Positions 33,046-45,371 are shown, numbered from the stretch's first letter. The stretch is 64,000 bases of DNA from Auanema rhodensis (GCA_964057225.1 OZ059894.1:7388131-7452130); one strand, 5' to 3'. The notes: generated by a model from the sequence alone, not told the origin. Made by a program: numbers and translations.

Positions 33046-33468
33046 AATCTTTTGCTTTCTTTTTTTCAGAAACAGTTTTGATAAAGCTTTCAGTTTTGGA
33101 ACTTCTCTCAAATCCTTTCTTTGGATATATTCTGGTAAAAAGGTCTAGGCTTATGGTTACGTTGTTTGGATGCATCAGGAATAGACGGCGGATCTCTTGT
33201 GAGATGATATACTTTGGGATAATGTCGATTGGACATTGTTTCTTGGATATATTGTGATAAAAAGCTCCAAGCTTATGATTACCGTGTTTGGATGCATCAG
33301 GAATAGACGGCGGATCTCTTGTGAGATCATATTCTAGGAGATAATGTCGATTGGACATTGTTTCTTGGATATATTGTGAAAAAAGGTCCAAGCTTATGAT
33401 TAGGTTGTTTGGATCCATAAGGGATAGACGGCGGATCTCTTCTGAGATGATATTCTAGGAGATAATGT

Positions 33469-33540
33469 GGCCGAATGGTCTAGGGGTATGATTCTCGCTT
33501 TGGGTGCGAGAGGTCCCGGGTTCAAATCCCGGTTCGGCCC
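33469..33540 (+). tRNA. tRNA-Pro (UGG), array gene 8
   Basis: Consensus body; trailer AAACTTTT. Partner of gene 14. Next gene 619 bp on. Confidence 0.96.
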
Positions 33541-34087
33541 AAACTTTTGCTTTCTTTTGTTTCAGAAACAGTTTTGATAAAGCTTTCAGTTTCGGAACTT
33601 CTCTCAAATCCTTTCATTGGATATATTCTGGTAAAAAGGTCTATGCTTATGGTTACGTTGTTTGGATGCATCAGGAATAGACGGCGGATCTCTTGTGAGA
33701 TGATATACTTTGAGATAATGTCGATTGGACATGGTTTCTTGGATATATTGTGATAAAAAGCTCCAAGCTTATGATTACCGTGTTTGGATGCATCAGGAAT
33801 AGACGGCGGATCTCTTGTGAGATCATATTCTAGGAGATAATGTCGATTGGACATGGTTTCTTGGATATATTGTGATAAAAAGCTCCAAGCTTATGATTAC
33901 CGTGTTTGGATGCATAAGGGATAGACGGCGGATCTCTTGTGAGATCATATTCTAGGAGATAATTTCGATTGGACATGGTTTCTTGGATATATTGTGATAA
34001 AAAGGTCCAAGCTTATGATTACGTTGTTTGGATGCATAAGGGATAGACGTCGGATCTCTTGTGAGATGATATTCTAGGAGATAATGT

Positions 34088-34159
34088 GGCCGAATGGTCT
34101 AGGGGTATGATTCTCGCTTTGGGTGCGAGAGGTCCCGGGTTCAAATCCCGGTTCGGCCC
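34088..34159 (+). tRNA. tRNA-Pro (UGG), array gene 9
   Basis: Consensus body; trailer AAACTTTT, then GCTTTCATTTG (one flank change). Partner of gene 15. Next gene 496 bp on. Confidence 0.96.
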
Positions 34160-34583
34160 AAACTTTTGCTTTCATTTGTTTCAGAAACAGTTTTGATAAA
34201 GCTTTCAGTTTCGGTACTTCTCTCAAATTCTTTCATTGGATATATTCTGGTAAAAAGGTCTAGGCTTATGGTTACGTTGTTTGGATGCATCAGGAATAGA
34301 CGGCGGATCTCTTGTGAGATGATATACTTTGGGATAATGTCGATTGGACATTGTTTCTTGGATATATTGTGATAAAAAGCTCCAAGCTTATGATTACCGT
34401 GTTTGGATGCATCAGGAATAGACGGCGGATCTCTTGTGAGATCATATTCTAGGAGATAATGTCGATTGGACATTGTTTCTTGGATATATTGTGAAAAAAG
34501 GTCCAAGCTTATGATTAGGTTGTTTGGATCCATAAGGGATAGACGGCGGATCTCTTCTGAGATGATATTCTAGGAGATAATGT

Positions 34584-34655
34584 GGCCGAATGGTCTAGGG
34601 GTATGATTCTCGCTTTGGGTGCGAGAGGTCCCGGGTTCAAATCCCGGTTCGGCCC
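34584..34655 (+). tRNA. tRNA-Pro (UGG), array gene 10
   Basis: Consensus body; trailer AAACTTTT. Partner of gene 16. Next gene 375 bp on. Confidence 0.96.
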
Positions 34656-34958
34656 AAACTTTTGCTTTCTTTTGTTTCAGAAACAGTTTTGATAAAGCTT
34701 TCAGTTTCGGAACTTCTCTCAAATCCTTTCATTGGATATATTCTGGTAAAAAGGTCTATGCTTATGGTTACGTTGTTTGGATGCATCAGGAATAGACGGC
34801 GGATCTCTTGTGAGATGATATACTTTGAGATAATGTCGATTGGACATTGTTTCTTGGATATATTGTGATAAAAAGCTCCAAGCTTATGATTACCGTGTTT
34901 GGATGCATCAGGAATAGACGGCGGATCTCTTGTGAGATGATATTCTAGGAGATATTGT

Positions 34959-35030
34959 GGCCGAATGGTCTAGGGGTATGATTCTCGCTTTGGGTGCGAG
35001 AGGTCCCGGGTTCAAATCCCGGTTCGGCCC
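34959..35030 (+). tRNA. tRNA-Pro (UGG), array gene 11
   Basis: Consensus body; leader GATATTGT instead of GATAATGT. It sits at the junction of the 2974-bp duplication. Next gene 496 bp on. Confidence 0.96.
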
Positions 35031-35454
35031 AAACTTTTGCTTTCTTTTGTTTCAGAAACAGTTTTGATAAAGCTTTCAGTTTCGGAACTTCTCTCAAATC
35101 CTTTCTTTAGATAATTTCCGGTAAAAAGGTCTAGGCTTATGGTTACGTTGTTTGGATGCATCAGGAATAGACGGCGGATCTCTTGTGAGATGATATACTT
35201 TGAGATAATGTCGATTGGACATTGTTTCTTGGATATACTGTGAAAAAAGCTCCAAGCTTATGATTACCGTGTTTGGATGCATAAGGGATAGACGGCGGAT
35301 CTCTTGTGAGATCATATTCTAGGAGATAATGTCGATTGGACATGGTTTCTTGGATATATTGTGATAAAAAGCTCCAAGCTTATGATTACCGTGTTTGGAT
35401 GCATCAGGAATAGACGGCTGATCTCTTGTGAGATGATATTCTAAGAGATAATGT

Positions 35455-35526
35455 GGCCGAATGGTCTAGGGGTATGATTCTCGCTTTGGGTGCGAGAGGT
35501 CCCGGGTTCAAATCCCGGTTCGGCCC
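35455..35526 (+). tRNA. tRNA-Pro (UGG), array gene 12
   Basis: Consensus body; trailer AATCTTTT. Next gene 493 bp on. Confidence 0.96.
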
Positions 35527-35947
35527 AATCTTTTGCTTTCTTTTTTTCAGAAACAGTTTTGATAAAGCTTTCAGTTTCGGAACTTCTCTCAAATCCTTTC
35601 TTTGGATAATTTCCGGTAAAAAGTTCTAGGCTTATGGTTACGTTGTTTGGATGCATCAGGAATAGACGGCGGATCTCTTGTGAGATGATATACTTTGAGA
35701 TAATGTCAATTGGACATTGTTTCTTGGATATATTGTGAAAAAAGCTCCAAGCTTATGATTACCGTGTTTGGATGCATAAGGGATAGATGGCGGATCTCTT
35801 GTGAGATCATATTCTAGGAGATAATGTCGATTGGACATGGTTTCTTGGATATATTGTGAAAAAAGGTCCAAGCTTATGATTAGGTTGTTTGGATGCATAA
35901 GGGATAGACGGCGTTCTCTTGTGAGATGATATTCTAGGAGATAATGT

Positions 35948-36019
35948 GGCCTAATGGTCTAGGGGTATGATTCTCGCTTTGGGTGCGAGAGGTCCCGGGT
36001 TCAAATCCCGGTTCGGCCC
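35948..36019 (+). tRNA. tRNA-Pro (UGG), array gene 13, variant acceptor
   Basis: GGCCTAA acceptor mismatch, copied from gene 7. Trailer AATCTTTT. Next gene 495 bp on. Confidence 0.9.
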
Positions 36020-36442
36020 AATCTTTTGCTTTCTTTTTTTCAGAAACAGTTTTGATAAAGCTTTCAGTTTTGGAACTTCTCTCAAATCCTTTCTTTGGAT
36101 ATATTCTGGTAAAAAGGTCTAGGCTTATGGTTACGTTGTTTGGATGCATCAGGAATAGACGGCGGATCTCTTGTGAGATGATATACTTTGGGATAATGTC
36201 GATTGGACATTGTTTCTTGGATATATTGTGATAAAAAGCTCCAAGCTTATGATTACCGTGTTTGGATGCATCAGGAATAGACGGCGGATCTCTTGTGAGA
36301 TCATATTCTAGGAGATAATGTCGATTGGACATTGTTTCTTGGATATATTGTGAAAAAAGGTCCAAGCTTATGATTAGGTTGTTTGGATCCATAAGGGATA
36401 GACGGCGGATCTCTTCTGAGATGATATTCTAGGAGATAATGT

Positions 36443-36514
36443 GGCCGAATGGTCTAGGGGTATGATTCTCGCTTTGGGTGCGAGAGGTCCCGGGTTCAAA
36501 TCCCGGTTCGGCCC
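36443..36514 (+). tRNA. tRNA-Pro (UGG), array gene 14
   Basis: Consensus body; trailer AAACTTTT. Next gene 619 bp on. Confidence 0.96.
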
Positions 36515-37061
36515 AAACTTTTGCTTTCTTTTGTTTCAGAAACAGTTTTGATAAAGCTTTCAGTTTCGGAACTTCTCTCAAATCCTTTCATTGGATATAT
36601 TCTGGTAAAAAGGTCTATGCTTATGGTTACGTTGTTTGGATGCATCAGGAATAGACGGCGGATCTCTTGTGAGATGATATACTTTGAGATAATGTCGATT
36701 GGACATGGTTTCTTGGATATATTGTGATAAAAAGCTCCAAGCTTATGATTACCGTGTTTGGATGCATCAGGAATAGACGGCGGATCTCTTGTGAGATCAT
36801 ATTCTAGGAGATAATGTCGATTGGACATGGTTTCTTGGATATATTGTGATAAAAAGCTCCAAGCTTATGATTACCGTGTTTGGATGCATAAGGGATAGAC
36901 GGCGGATCTCTTGTGAGATCATATTCTAGGAGATAATTTCGATTGGACATGGTTTCTTGGATATATTGTGATAAAAAGGTCCAAGCTTATGATTACGTTG
37001 TTTGGATGCATAAGGGATAGACGTCGGATCTCTTGTGAGATGATATTCTAGGAGATAATGT

Positions 37062-37133
37062 GGCCGAATGGTCTAGGGGTATGATTCTCGCTTTGGGTGC
37101 GAGAGGTCCCGGGTTCAAATCCCGGTTCGGCCC
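37062..37133 (+). tRNA. tRNA-Pro (UGG), array gene 15
   Basis: Consensus body; trailer AAACTTTT with the GCTTTCATTTG flank change. Next gene 496 bp on. Confidence 0.96.
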
Positions 37134-37557
37134 AAACTTTTGCTTTCATTTGTTTCAGAAACAGTTTTGATAAAGCTTTCAGTTTCGGTACTTCTCTCAA
37201 ATTCTTTCATTGGATATATTCTGGTAAAAAGGTCTAGGCTTATGGTTACGTTGTTTGGATGCATCAGGAATAGACGGCGGATCTCTTGTGAGATGATATA
37301 CTTTGGGATAATGTCGATTGGACATTGTTTCTTGGATATATTGTGATAAAAAGCTCCAAGCTTATGATTACCGTGTTTGGATGCATCAGGAATAGACGGC
37401 GGATCTCTTGTGAGATCATATTCTAGGAGATAATGTCGATTGGACATTGTTTCTTGGATATATTGTGAAAAAAGGTCCAAGCTTATGATTAGGTTGTTTG
37501 GATCCATAAGGGATAGACGGCGGATCTCTTCTGAGATGATATTCTAGGAGATAATGT

Positions 37558-37629
37558 GGCCGAATGGTCTAGGGGTATGATTCTCGCTTTGGGTGCGAGA
37601 GGTCCCGGGTTCAAATCCCGGTTCGGCCC
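37558..37629 (+). tRNA. tRNA-Pro (UGG), array gene 16
   Basis: Consensus body; trailer AAACTTTT. Next gene 375 bp on. Confidence 0.96.
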
Positions 37630-37932
37630 AAACTTTTGCTTTCTTTTGTTTCAGAAACAGTTTTGATAAAGCTTTCAGTTTCGGAACTTCTCTCAAATCC
37701 TTTCATTGGATATATTCTGGTAAAAAGGTCTATGCTTATGGTTACGTTGTTTGGATGCATCAGGAATAGACGGCGGATCTCTTGTGAGATGATATACTTT
37801 GAGATAATGTCGATTGGACATTGTTTCTTGGATATATTGTGATAAAAAGCTCCAAGCTTATGATTACCGTGTTTGGATGCATCAGGAATAGACGGCGGAT
37901 CTCTTGTGAGATGATATTCTAGGAGATATTGT

Positions 37933-38004
37933 GGCCGAATGGTCTAGGGGTATGATTCTCGCTTTGGGTGCGAGAGGTCCCGGGTTCAAATCCCGGTTCG
38001 GCCC
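37933..38004 (+). tRNA. tRNA-Pro (UGG), array gene 17
   Basis: Consensus body; leader GATATTGT as in gene 11, marking the end of the second 2974-bp copy. Next gene 373 bp on. Confidence 0.96.
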
Positions 38005-38305
38005 AAACTTTTGCTTTCTTTTGTTTCAGAAACAGTTTTGATAAAGCTTTCAGTTTCGGAACTTCTCTCAAATCCTTTCATTGGATATATTCTGGTAAAA
38101 AGGTCTATGCTTATGGTTACGTTGTTTGGATGCATCAGGAATAGACGGCGGATCTCTTGTGAGATGATATACTTTGAGATAATGTCGATTGGACATTGTT
38201 TCTTGGATATATTGTGAAAAAAGGTCCAAGCTTATGATTAGGTTGTTTGGATGCATAAGGGATAGACGGCGTTCTCTTGTGAGATGATATTCTAGGAGAT
38301 AATGT

Positions 38306-38377
38306 GGCCGAATGGTCTAGGGGTATGATTCTCGCTTTGGGTGCGAGAGGTCCCGGGTTCAAATCCCGGTTCGGCCC
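38306..38377 (+). tRNA. tRNA-Pro (UGG), array gene 18
   Basis: Consensus body; trailer AAACTTTT. Followed by the longest gap, 979 bp (six extra spacers). Confidence 0.96.
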
Positions 38378-38671
38378 AAACTTTTGCTTTCTTTTGTTTC
38401 AGAAACAGTTTTGATAAAGCTTTCAGTTTCCGAACTTCTCTCAAATCCTTTCTTTAGATAATTTCCGGTAAAAAGGTCTAGACTTATGGTTACGTTGTTT
38501 GGATGCATCAGGAATAGACGGCGGATCTCTTGTGAGATGATATACTTTGAGATAATGTCGATTGGACATTGTTTCTTGGATATATTGTGAAAAAAGCTCC
38601 AAGCTTATGATTACCGTGTTTGGATGCATAAGGGATAGACGGCGGATCTCTTGTGAGATCATATTCTAGGA

Positions 38672-39155
38672 GATAATGTCAATTGGACATTGTTTCTTGG
38701 ATATATTGTGAAAAAAGCTCCAAGCTTATGATTACCGTGTTTGGATGCATAAGGGATAGATGGCGGATCTCTTGTGAGATCATATTCTAGGAGATAATGT
38801 CGATTGGACATGGTTTCTTGGATATATTGTGAAAAAAGCTCCAAGCTTATGATTACCGTGTTTGGATGCATAAGGGATAGACGGCGGATCTCTTGTGAGA
38901 TCATATTCTAGGAGATAATGTCAATTGGACATTGTTTCTTGGATATATTGTGAAAAAAGCTCCAAGCTTATGATTACCGTGTTTGGATGCATAAGGGATA
39001 GATGGCGGATCTCTTGTGAGATCATATTCTAGGAGATAATGTCGATTGGACATGGTTTCTTGGATATATTGTGAAAAAAGCTCCAAGCTTATGATTACCG
39101 TGTTTGGATGCATAAGGGATAGATGGCGGATCTCTTGTGAGATCATATTCTAGGA
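38672..39155 (+). repeat. Run of 121-bp spacer modules without tRNA
   Basis: GATAATGTC recurs at an exact 121-bp step (38672, 38792/3, 38913, 39034, 39155). Alternating TCAATTGG/TCGATTGG and GACATTG/GACATGG variants suggest a 242-bp dimer was amplified. Confidence 0.9.
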
Positions 39156-39284
39156 GATAATGTCGATTGGACATGGTTTCTTGGATATATTGTGAAAAAA
39201 GCTCCAAGCTTATGATTACGTTGTTTGGATGCATAAGGGATAGACGTCGGATCTCTTGTGAGATGATATTCTAGGATATAATGT

Positions 39285-39356
39285 GGCCGAATGGTCTAGG
39301 GGTATGATTCTCGCTTTGGGTGCGAGAGGTCCCGGGTTCAAATCCCGGTTCGGCCC
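39285..39356 (+). tRNA. tRNA-Pro (UGG), array gene 19
   Basis: Consensus body; leader GGATATAATGT; trailer AATCTTTT. Next gene 373 bp on. Confidence 0.96.
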
Positions 39357-39657
39357 AATCTTTTGCTTTCTTTTTTTCAGAAACAGTTTTGATAAAGCTT
39401 TCAGTTTCGGAACTTCTCTCAAATCCTTTCTTTCGATAATTTCCGGTAAAAAGGTCTAGGCTTATGGTTACGTTGTTTGGATGCATCAGGAATAGACGGC
39501 GGATCTCTTGTGAGATCATATTCTAGGAGATAATGTCGATTGGACATTGTTTCTTGGATATATTGTGAAAAAAGGTCCAAGCTTATGATTAGGTTGTTTG
39601 GATGCATAAGGGATAGACGGCGGAACTCTTCTGAGATGATATTCTTGGAGATAATGT

Positions 39658-39729
39658 GGCCGAATGGTCCAGGGGTATGATTCTCGCTTTGGGTGCGAGA
39701 GGTCCCGGGTTCAAATCCCGGTTCGGCCC
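39658..39729 (+). tRNA. tRNA-Pro (UGG), array gene 20, A-box variant
   Basis: D arm/A box reads TGGTCCAGGGG (T to C). It still fits the Pol III A-box consensus. Trailer AAACTTTT. Next gene 374 bp on. Confidence 0.94.
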
Positions 39730-40031
39730 AAACTTTTGCTTTCTTTTGTTTCAGAAACAGTTTTGATAAAGCTTTCAATTTCGAAACTTCTCTCAAATCC
39801 TTTCTTTGGATAATTTCCGGTAAAAAGGTCTAGGCTTATGGTTACATTGTTTGGATGCATCAGGAATAGACGGCGGATCTCTTGTGAGATGATATTCTAG
39901 GAGATAATGTCGATTGGACATTGTTTATTGGATATATTGTGAAAAAAGCTCCAAGCTTATGATTACCGTGTTTGGATGCATAAGGGATAGACGGCGGATC
40001 TCTTCTGAGGTGATATTCTAGGAGATAATGT

Positions 40032-40103
40032 GGCCGAATGGTCTAGGGGTATGATTCTCGCTTTGGGTGCGAGAGGTCCCGGGTTCAAATCCCGGTTCGG
40101 CCC
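40032..40103 (+). tRNA. tRNA-Pro (UGG), array gene 21
   Basis: Consensus body; trailer AAACTTTT. Next gene 617 bp on. Confidence 0.96.
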
Positions 40104-40648
40104 AAACTTTTGCTTTCTTTTGTTTCAGAAACAGTTTTGATAAAGCTTTCAGTTTCGGAACTTCTCTCAAATCCTTTCATTGGATATATTCTGGTAAAAA
40201 GGTCTAGGCTTATGGTTACGTTGTTTGGATGCATCAGGAATAGATGGCGGATCTCTTGTGAGATGATATACTTTGAGATAATGTCGATTGGACATTGTTT
40301 CTTGGATATATTGTGATAAAAAGCTCCAAGCTTATGATTACCGTGTTTGGATGCATCAGGAATAGACGGCGGATCTCTTGTGAGATCATATTCTAGGAGA
40401 TAATGTCGATTGGACATTGTTTCTCGGATATATTGTGATAAAAAGCTCCAAGCTTATGATTACCGTGTTTGGATGCATCAGGAATAGACGGCAGATCTCT
40501 TGTGAGATCATATTCTAGGAGATAATGTCGATTGGACATTGTTTCTTGGATATATTGTGAAAAAAGGTCCAAGCTTATGATTAGGTTGTTTGGATGCATA
40601 AGGGATAGACGGCGTTCTCTTGTGAGATGATATTCTAGGAGATAATGT

Positions 40649-40720
40649 GGCCGAATGGTCTAGGGGTATGATTCTCGCTTTGGGTGCGAGAGGTCCCGGG
40701 TTCAAATCCCGGTTCGGCCC
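40649..40720 (+). tRNA. tRNA-Pro (UGG), array gene 22
   Basis: Consensus body; trailer AAACTTTT followed by CTTTTTTTCAG. Partner of gene 30 (3600-bp offset). Next gene 373 bp on. Confidence 0.96.
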
Positions 40721-41021
40721 AAACTTTTGCTTTCTTTTTTTCAGAAACAGTTTTGATAAAGCTTTCAGTTTCGGAACTTCTCTCAAATCCTTTCTTTGGA
40801 TAATTTCCGGTACAAAGGTCTAGGCTTATGGTTACGTTGTTTGGATGCATCAGGAATAGACGGCGGATCTCTTGTGAGATCATATTCTAGGAGATAATGT
40901 CGATTGGACATTGTTTCTTGGATATATTGTGAAAAAAGCTCCAAGCTTATGATTACCGTGTTTGGATGCATAAGGGATAGACGGCGGATCTCTTCTGAGA
41001 TGATATTCTAGGAGATAATGT

Positions 41022-41093
41022 GGCCGAATGGTCTAGGGGTATGATTCTCGCTTTGGGTGCGAGAGGTCCCGGGTTCAAATCCCGGTTCGGCCC
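41022..41093 (+). tRNA. tRNA-Pro (UGG), array gene 23
   Basis: Consensus body; trailer AAACTTTT. Partner of gene 31. Next gene 253 bp on. Confidence 0.96.
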
Positions 41094-41274
41094 AAACTTT
41101 TGCTTTCTTTTGTTTCAGAAACAGTTTTGATAAAGCTTTCAGTTTCGGAACTTCTCTCAAATACTTTCTTTGGATAATTTCCGGTACAAAGGTCTAGGCT
41201 TATGGTTACGTTGTTTGGATGCATCAGGAATAGACGGCGGATCTCTTGTGAGATCATATTCTAGGAGATAATGC

Positions 41275-41346
41275 GGCCGAATGGTCTAGGGGTATGATTC
41301 TCGCTTTGGGTGCGAGAGGTCCCGGGTTCAAATCCCGGTTCGGCCC
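41275..41346 (+). tRNA. tRNA-Pro (UGG), array gene 24
   Basis: Consensus body; leader ATGC in place of ATGT. Partner of gene 32. Next gene 618 bp on. Confidence 0.96.
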
Positions 41347-41892
41347 AAACTTTTGCTTTCTTTTGTTTCAGAAACAGTTTTGATAAAGCTTTCAGTTTCG
41401 GAACTTCTCTTAAATCCTTTCTTTCGATAATTTCCGGTAAAAAGGTCTAGGCTTATGGTTACGTTGTTTGGATGCATCAGGAATAGACGGCGGATCTCTT
41501 GTGAGATGATATACTTTTAAATAATTTCGATTGGACATTGTTTCTTGGATATATTGTGATAAAAAGCTCCAAGCTTATGATTACCGTGTTTGGATGCATC
41601 AGGAATAGACGGCAGATCTCTTGTGAGATCATATTCTAGGAGATAATGTCAATTGGACATTGTTTCTTGGATATATTGTGAAAAAAGCTCCAAGCTTATG
41701 ATTACCGTGTTTGGATGCATAAGGGATAGATGGCGGATCTCTTGTGAGATCATATTCTAGGAGATAATGTCGATTGGACATGGTTTCTTGGATATATTGT
41801 GATAAAAAGCTCCAAGCTTATGATTACGTTGTTTGGATGCATAAGGGATAGACGTCGGATCTCTTGTGAGATGATATTCTAGGATATAATGT

Positions 41893-41964
41893 GGCCGAAT
41901 GGTCTAGGGGTATGATTCTCGCTTTGGGTGCGAGAGGTCCCGGGTTCAAATCCCGGTTCGGCCC
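41893..41964 (+). tRNA. tRNA-Pro (UGG), array gene 25
   Basis: Consensus body; leader GGATATAATGT; trailer AATCTTTT. Next gene 495 bp on. Confidence 0.96.
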
Positions 41965-42387
41965 AATCTTTTGCTTTCTTTTTTTCAGAAACAGTTTTGA
42001 TAAAGCTTTCAGTTTCGGAACTTCTCTCAAATCCTTTCATTGGATATATTCTGGTAAAAAGGTCTAGGCTTATGGTTACGTTGTTTAGATGCATCAGGAA
42101 TAGACGGCGGATCTCTTGTGAGATGATATACTTTGAGATAATGTCGATTGGACATTGTTTCTTGGATATATTGTGATAAAAAGCTCCAAGCTTATGATTA
42201 CCGTGTTTGGATGCATCAGGAATAGACGGCGGATCTCTTGTGAGATCATATTCTAGGAGATAATGTCGATTGGACATTGTTTCTTGGATATATTGTGAAA
42301 AAAGGTCCAAGCTTATGATTAGGTTGTTTGGATGCATAAGGGATAGACGGCAGATCTCTTGTGAGATGATATTCTAGGAGATAATGT

Positions 42388-42459
42388 GGCCGAATGGTCT
42401 AGGGGTATGATTCTCGCTTTGGGTGCGAGAGGTCCCGGGTTCAAATCCCGGTTCGGCCC
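42388..42459 (+). tRNA. tRNA-Pro (UGG), array gene 26
   Basis: Consensus body; trailer AATCTTTT. Next gene 374 bp on. Confidence 0.96.
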
Positions 42460-42761
42460 AATCTTTTGCTTTCTTTTGTTTCAGAAACAGTTTTGATAAA
42501 GCTTTCAGTTTCCGAACTTCTCTCAAATCCTTTCTTTAGATAATTTCCGGTAAAAAGGTCTATGCTTATGGTTACGTTGTTTGGATGCATCAGGAATAGA
42601 CGGCGGATCTCTTGTGAGATGATATACTTTGAGATAATGTCGATTGGACATTGTTTCTTGGATATATTGTGAAAAAAGGTCCAAGCTTATGATTAGGTTG
42701 TTTGGATGCATAAGGGATAGACGGCGGATCTCTTCTGAGGTGATATTCTAGGAGATAATGT

Positions 42762-42833
42762 GGCCGAATGGTCTAGGGGTATGATTCTCGCTTTGGGTGC
42801 GAGAGGTCCCGGGTTCAAATCCCGGTTCGGCCC
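42762..42833 (+). tRNA. tRNA-Pro (UGG), array gene 27
   Basis: Consensus body; trailer AAACTTTT. Next gene 253 bp on. Confidence 0.96.
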
Positions 42834-43014
42834 AAACTTTTGCTTTCTTTTGTTTCAGAAACAGTTTTGATAAAGCTTTCAGTTTCGGAACTTCTCTCAA
42901 ATCCTTTCATTGGATATATTCTGGTAAAAAGGTCTAGGCTTATGGTTACGTTGTTTGGATGCATCAGGAATAGACGGCGGAACTCTTGTGAGATGATATT
43001 CTTGGAGATAATGT

Positions 43015-43086
43015 GGCCGAATGGTCCAGGGGTATGATTCTCGCTTTGGGTGCGAGAGGTCCCGGGTTCAAATCCCGGTTCGGCCC
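43015..43086 (+). tRNA. tRNA-Pro (UGG), array gene 28, A-box variant
   Basis: Shares TGGTCCAGGGG with gene 20, and its flank shares the TTCAATTTCGAAAC change, so the two are duplicates. Next gene 374 bp on. Confidence 0.94.
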
Positions 43087-43388
43087 AAACTTTTGCTTTC
43101 TTTTGTTTCAGAAACAGTTTTGATAAAGCTTTCAATTTCGAAACTTCTCTCAAATCCTTTCTTTGGATAATTTCCGGTAAAAAGGTCTAGGCTTATGGTT
43201 ACGTTGTTTGGATGCATCAGGAATAGACGGCGGAACTCTTCTGAGATGATATACTTTCAGATAATGTCGATTGGACATTGTTTCTTGGATATATTGTGAA
43301 AAAAGGTCCAAGCTTATGATTAGGTTGTTTGGATGCATAAGGGATAGACGGCGGATCTCTTCTGAGGTGATATTCTAGGAGATAATGT

Positions 43389-43460
43389 GGCCGAATGGTC
43401 TAGGGGTATGATTCTCGCTTTGGGTGCGAGAGGTCCCGGGTTCAAATCCCGGTTCGGCCC
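43389..43460 (+). tRNA. tRNA-Pro (UGG), array gene 29
   Basis: Consensus body; trailer AAACTTTT. Next gene 860 bp on (five extra spacers). Confidence 0.96.
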
Positions 43461-44248
43461 AAACTTTTGCTTTCTTTTGTTTCAGAAACAGTTTTGATAA
43501 AGCTTTCAGTTTCGGAACTTCTCTCAAATCCTTTCATTGGATATATTCTGGTAAAAAGGTCTAGGCTTATGGTTACGTTGTTTGGATGCATCAGGAATAG
43601 ACGGCGGATCTCTTGTGAGATGATATACTTTGAGATAATGTCGATTGGACATTGTTTCTTGGATATATTGTGATAAAAAGCTCCAAGCTTATGATTACCG
43701 TGTTTGGATGCATCAGGAATAGACGGCGGATCTCTTGTGAGATGATATACTTTGAGATAATGTCGATTGGACATTGTTTCTTGGATATATTGTGAAAAAA
43801 GCTCCAAGCTTATGATTACCGTGTTTGGATGCATCAGGAATAGACGGCAGATCTCTTGTGAGATCATATTCTAGGAGATAATGTCGATTGGACATTGTTT
43901 CTCGGATATATTGTGATAAAAAGCTCCAAGCTTATGATTACCGTGTTTGGATGCATCAGGAATAGACGGCAGATCTCTTGTGAGATCATATTCTAGGAGA
44001 TAATGTCGATTGGACATTGTTTCTCGGATATATTGTGATAAAAAGCTCCAAGCTTATGATTACCGTGTTTGGATGCATCAGGAATAGACGGCAGATCTCT
44101 TGTTAGATCATATTCTAGGATATAATGTCGATTGGACATTGTTTCTCGGATATATTGTGAAAAAAGGTCCAAGCTTATGATTAGGTTGTTTGGATGCATA
44201 AGGGATAGACGGCGTTCTCTTGTGAGATGATATTCTAGGAGATAATGT

Positions 44249-44320
44249 GGCCGAATGGTCTAGGGGTATGATTCTCGCTTTGGGTGCGAGAGGTCCCGGG
44301 TTCAAATCCCGGTTCGGCCC
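44249..44320 (+). tRNA. tRNA-Pro (UGG), array gene 30
   Basis: Consensus body; trailer AAACTTTT then CTTTTTTTCAG. Next gene 373 bp on. Confidence 0.96.
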
Positions 44321-44621
44321 AAACTTTTGCTTTCTTTTTTTCAGAAACAGTTTTGATAAAGCTTTCAGTTTCGGAACTTCTCTCAAATCCTTTCTTTGGA
44401 TAATTTCCGGTACAAAGGTCTAGGCTTATGGTTACGTTGTTTGGATGCATCAGGAATAGACGGCGGATCTCTTGTGAGATCATATTCTAGGAGATAATGT
44501 CGATTGGACATTGTTTATTGGATATATTGTGAAAAAAGCTCCAAGCTTATGATTACCGTGTTTGGATGCATAAGGGATAGACGGCGGATCTCTTCTGAGA
44601 TGATATTCTAGGAGATAATGT

Positions 44622-44693
44622 GGCCGAATGGTCTAGGGGTATGATTCTCGCTTTGGGTGCGAGAGGTCCCGGGTTCAAATCCCGGTTCGGCCC
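44622..44693 (+). tRNA. tRNA-Pro (UGG), array gene 31
   Basis: Consensus body; trailer AAACTTTT. Next gene 253 bp on. Confidence 0.96.
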
Positions 44694-44874
44694 AAACTTT
44701 TGCTTTCTTTTGTTTCAGAAACAGTTTTGATAAAGCTTTCAGTTTCGGAACTTCTCTCAAATCCTTTCTTTGGATAATTTCCGGTACAAAGGTCTAGGCT
44801 TATGGTTACGTTGTTTGGATGCATCAGGAATAGACGGCGGATCTCTTGTGAGATCATATTCTAGGAGATAATGC

Positions 44875-44946
44875 GGCCGAATGGTCTAGGGGTATGATTC
44901 TCGCTTTGGGTGCGAGAGGTCCCGGGTTCAAATCCCGGTTCGGCCC
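44875..44946 (+). tRNA. tRNA-Pro (UGG), array gene 32
   Basis: Consensus body; leader ATGC. First gene with the AAAATTTT trailer, which becomes common to the right. Next gene 497 bp on. Confidence 0.96.
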
Positions 44947-45371
44947 AAAATTTTGCTTTCTTTTGTTTCAGAAACAGTTTTGATAAAGCTTTCAGTTTCG
45001 GAACTTCTCTCAAATCCTTTCATTGGATATATTCTGGTAAAAAGGTCTAGGCTTATGGTTACGTTGTTTGGATGCATCAGGAATAGAAGGCGGATCTCTT
45101 GTGAGATGATATACTTTGAGATAATTTCGATTGGACATTGTTTCTTGGATATATTGTGATAAAAAGCTCCAAGCTTATGATTACCGTGTTTGGATGCATC
45201 AGGAATAGACGGCAGATCTCTTGTGAGATCATATTCTAGGAGATAATGTCGATTGGACATTGTTTCTTTTATATATTGTGATAAAAAGGTCCAAGCTTAT
45301 GATTACGTTGTTTGGATGTATAAGGGATAGACGGCGGATCTCTTGTGAGATGATATTCTAGGAGATAATGT

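Larger units (their letters stand above)
31990..37937 (+). repeat. 2974-bp tandem duplication, two copies
   Basis: Copies are about 31990-34963 and 34964-37937. Genes 6-11 match genes 12-17 at a constant offset of 2974 bp, and marker variants are shared: GGCCTAA in genes 7 and 13, GATATTGT leaders in 11 and 17, GGATCCATAAGG spacers. Reading frames across the copies translate identically, so the event is very recent. Confidence 0.9.
40649..44946 (+). repeat. Segment duplicated at 3600-bp offset
   Basis: The gene trio 40649/41022/41275 reappears at 44249/44622/44875 with the same flanks (GGTACAAAGGTCTAGG, ATGC leader). The A-box variant genes 20 and 28 reappear nearby at 3357 bp, so an indel separates the two parts of the duplication. 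Confidence 0.8.
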
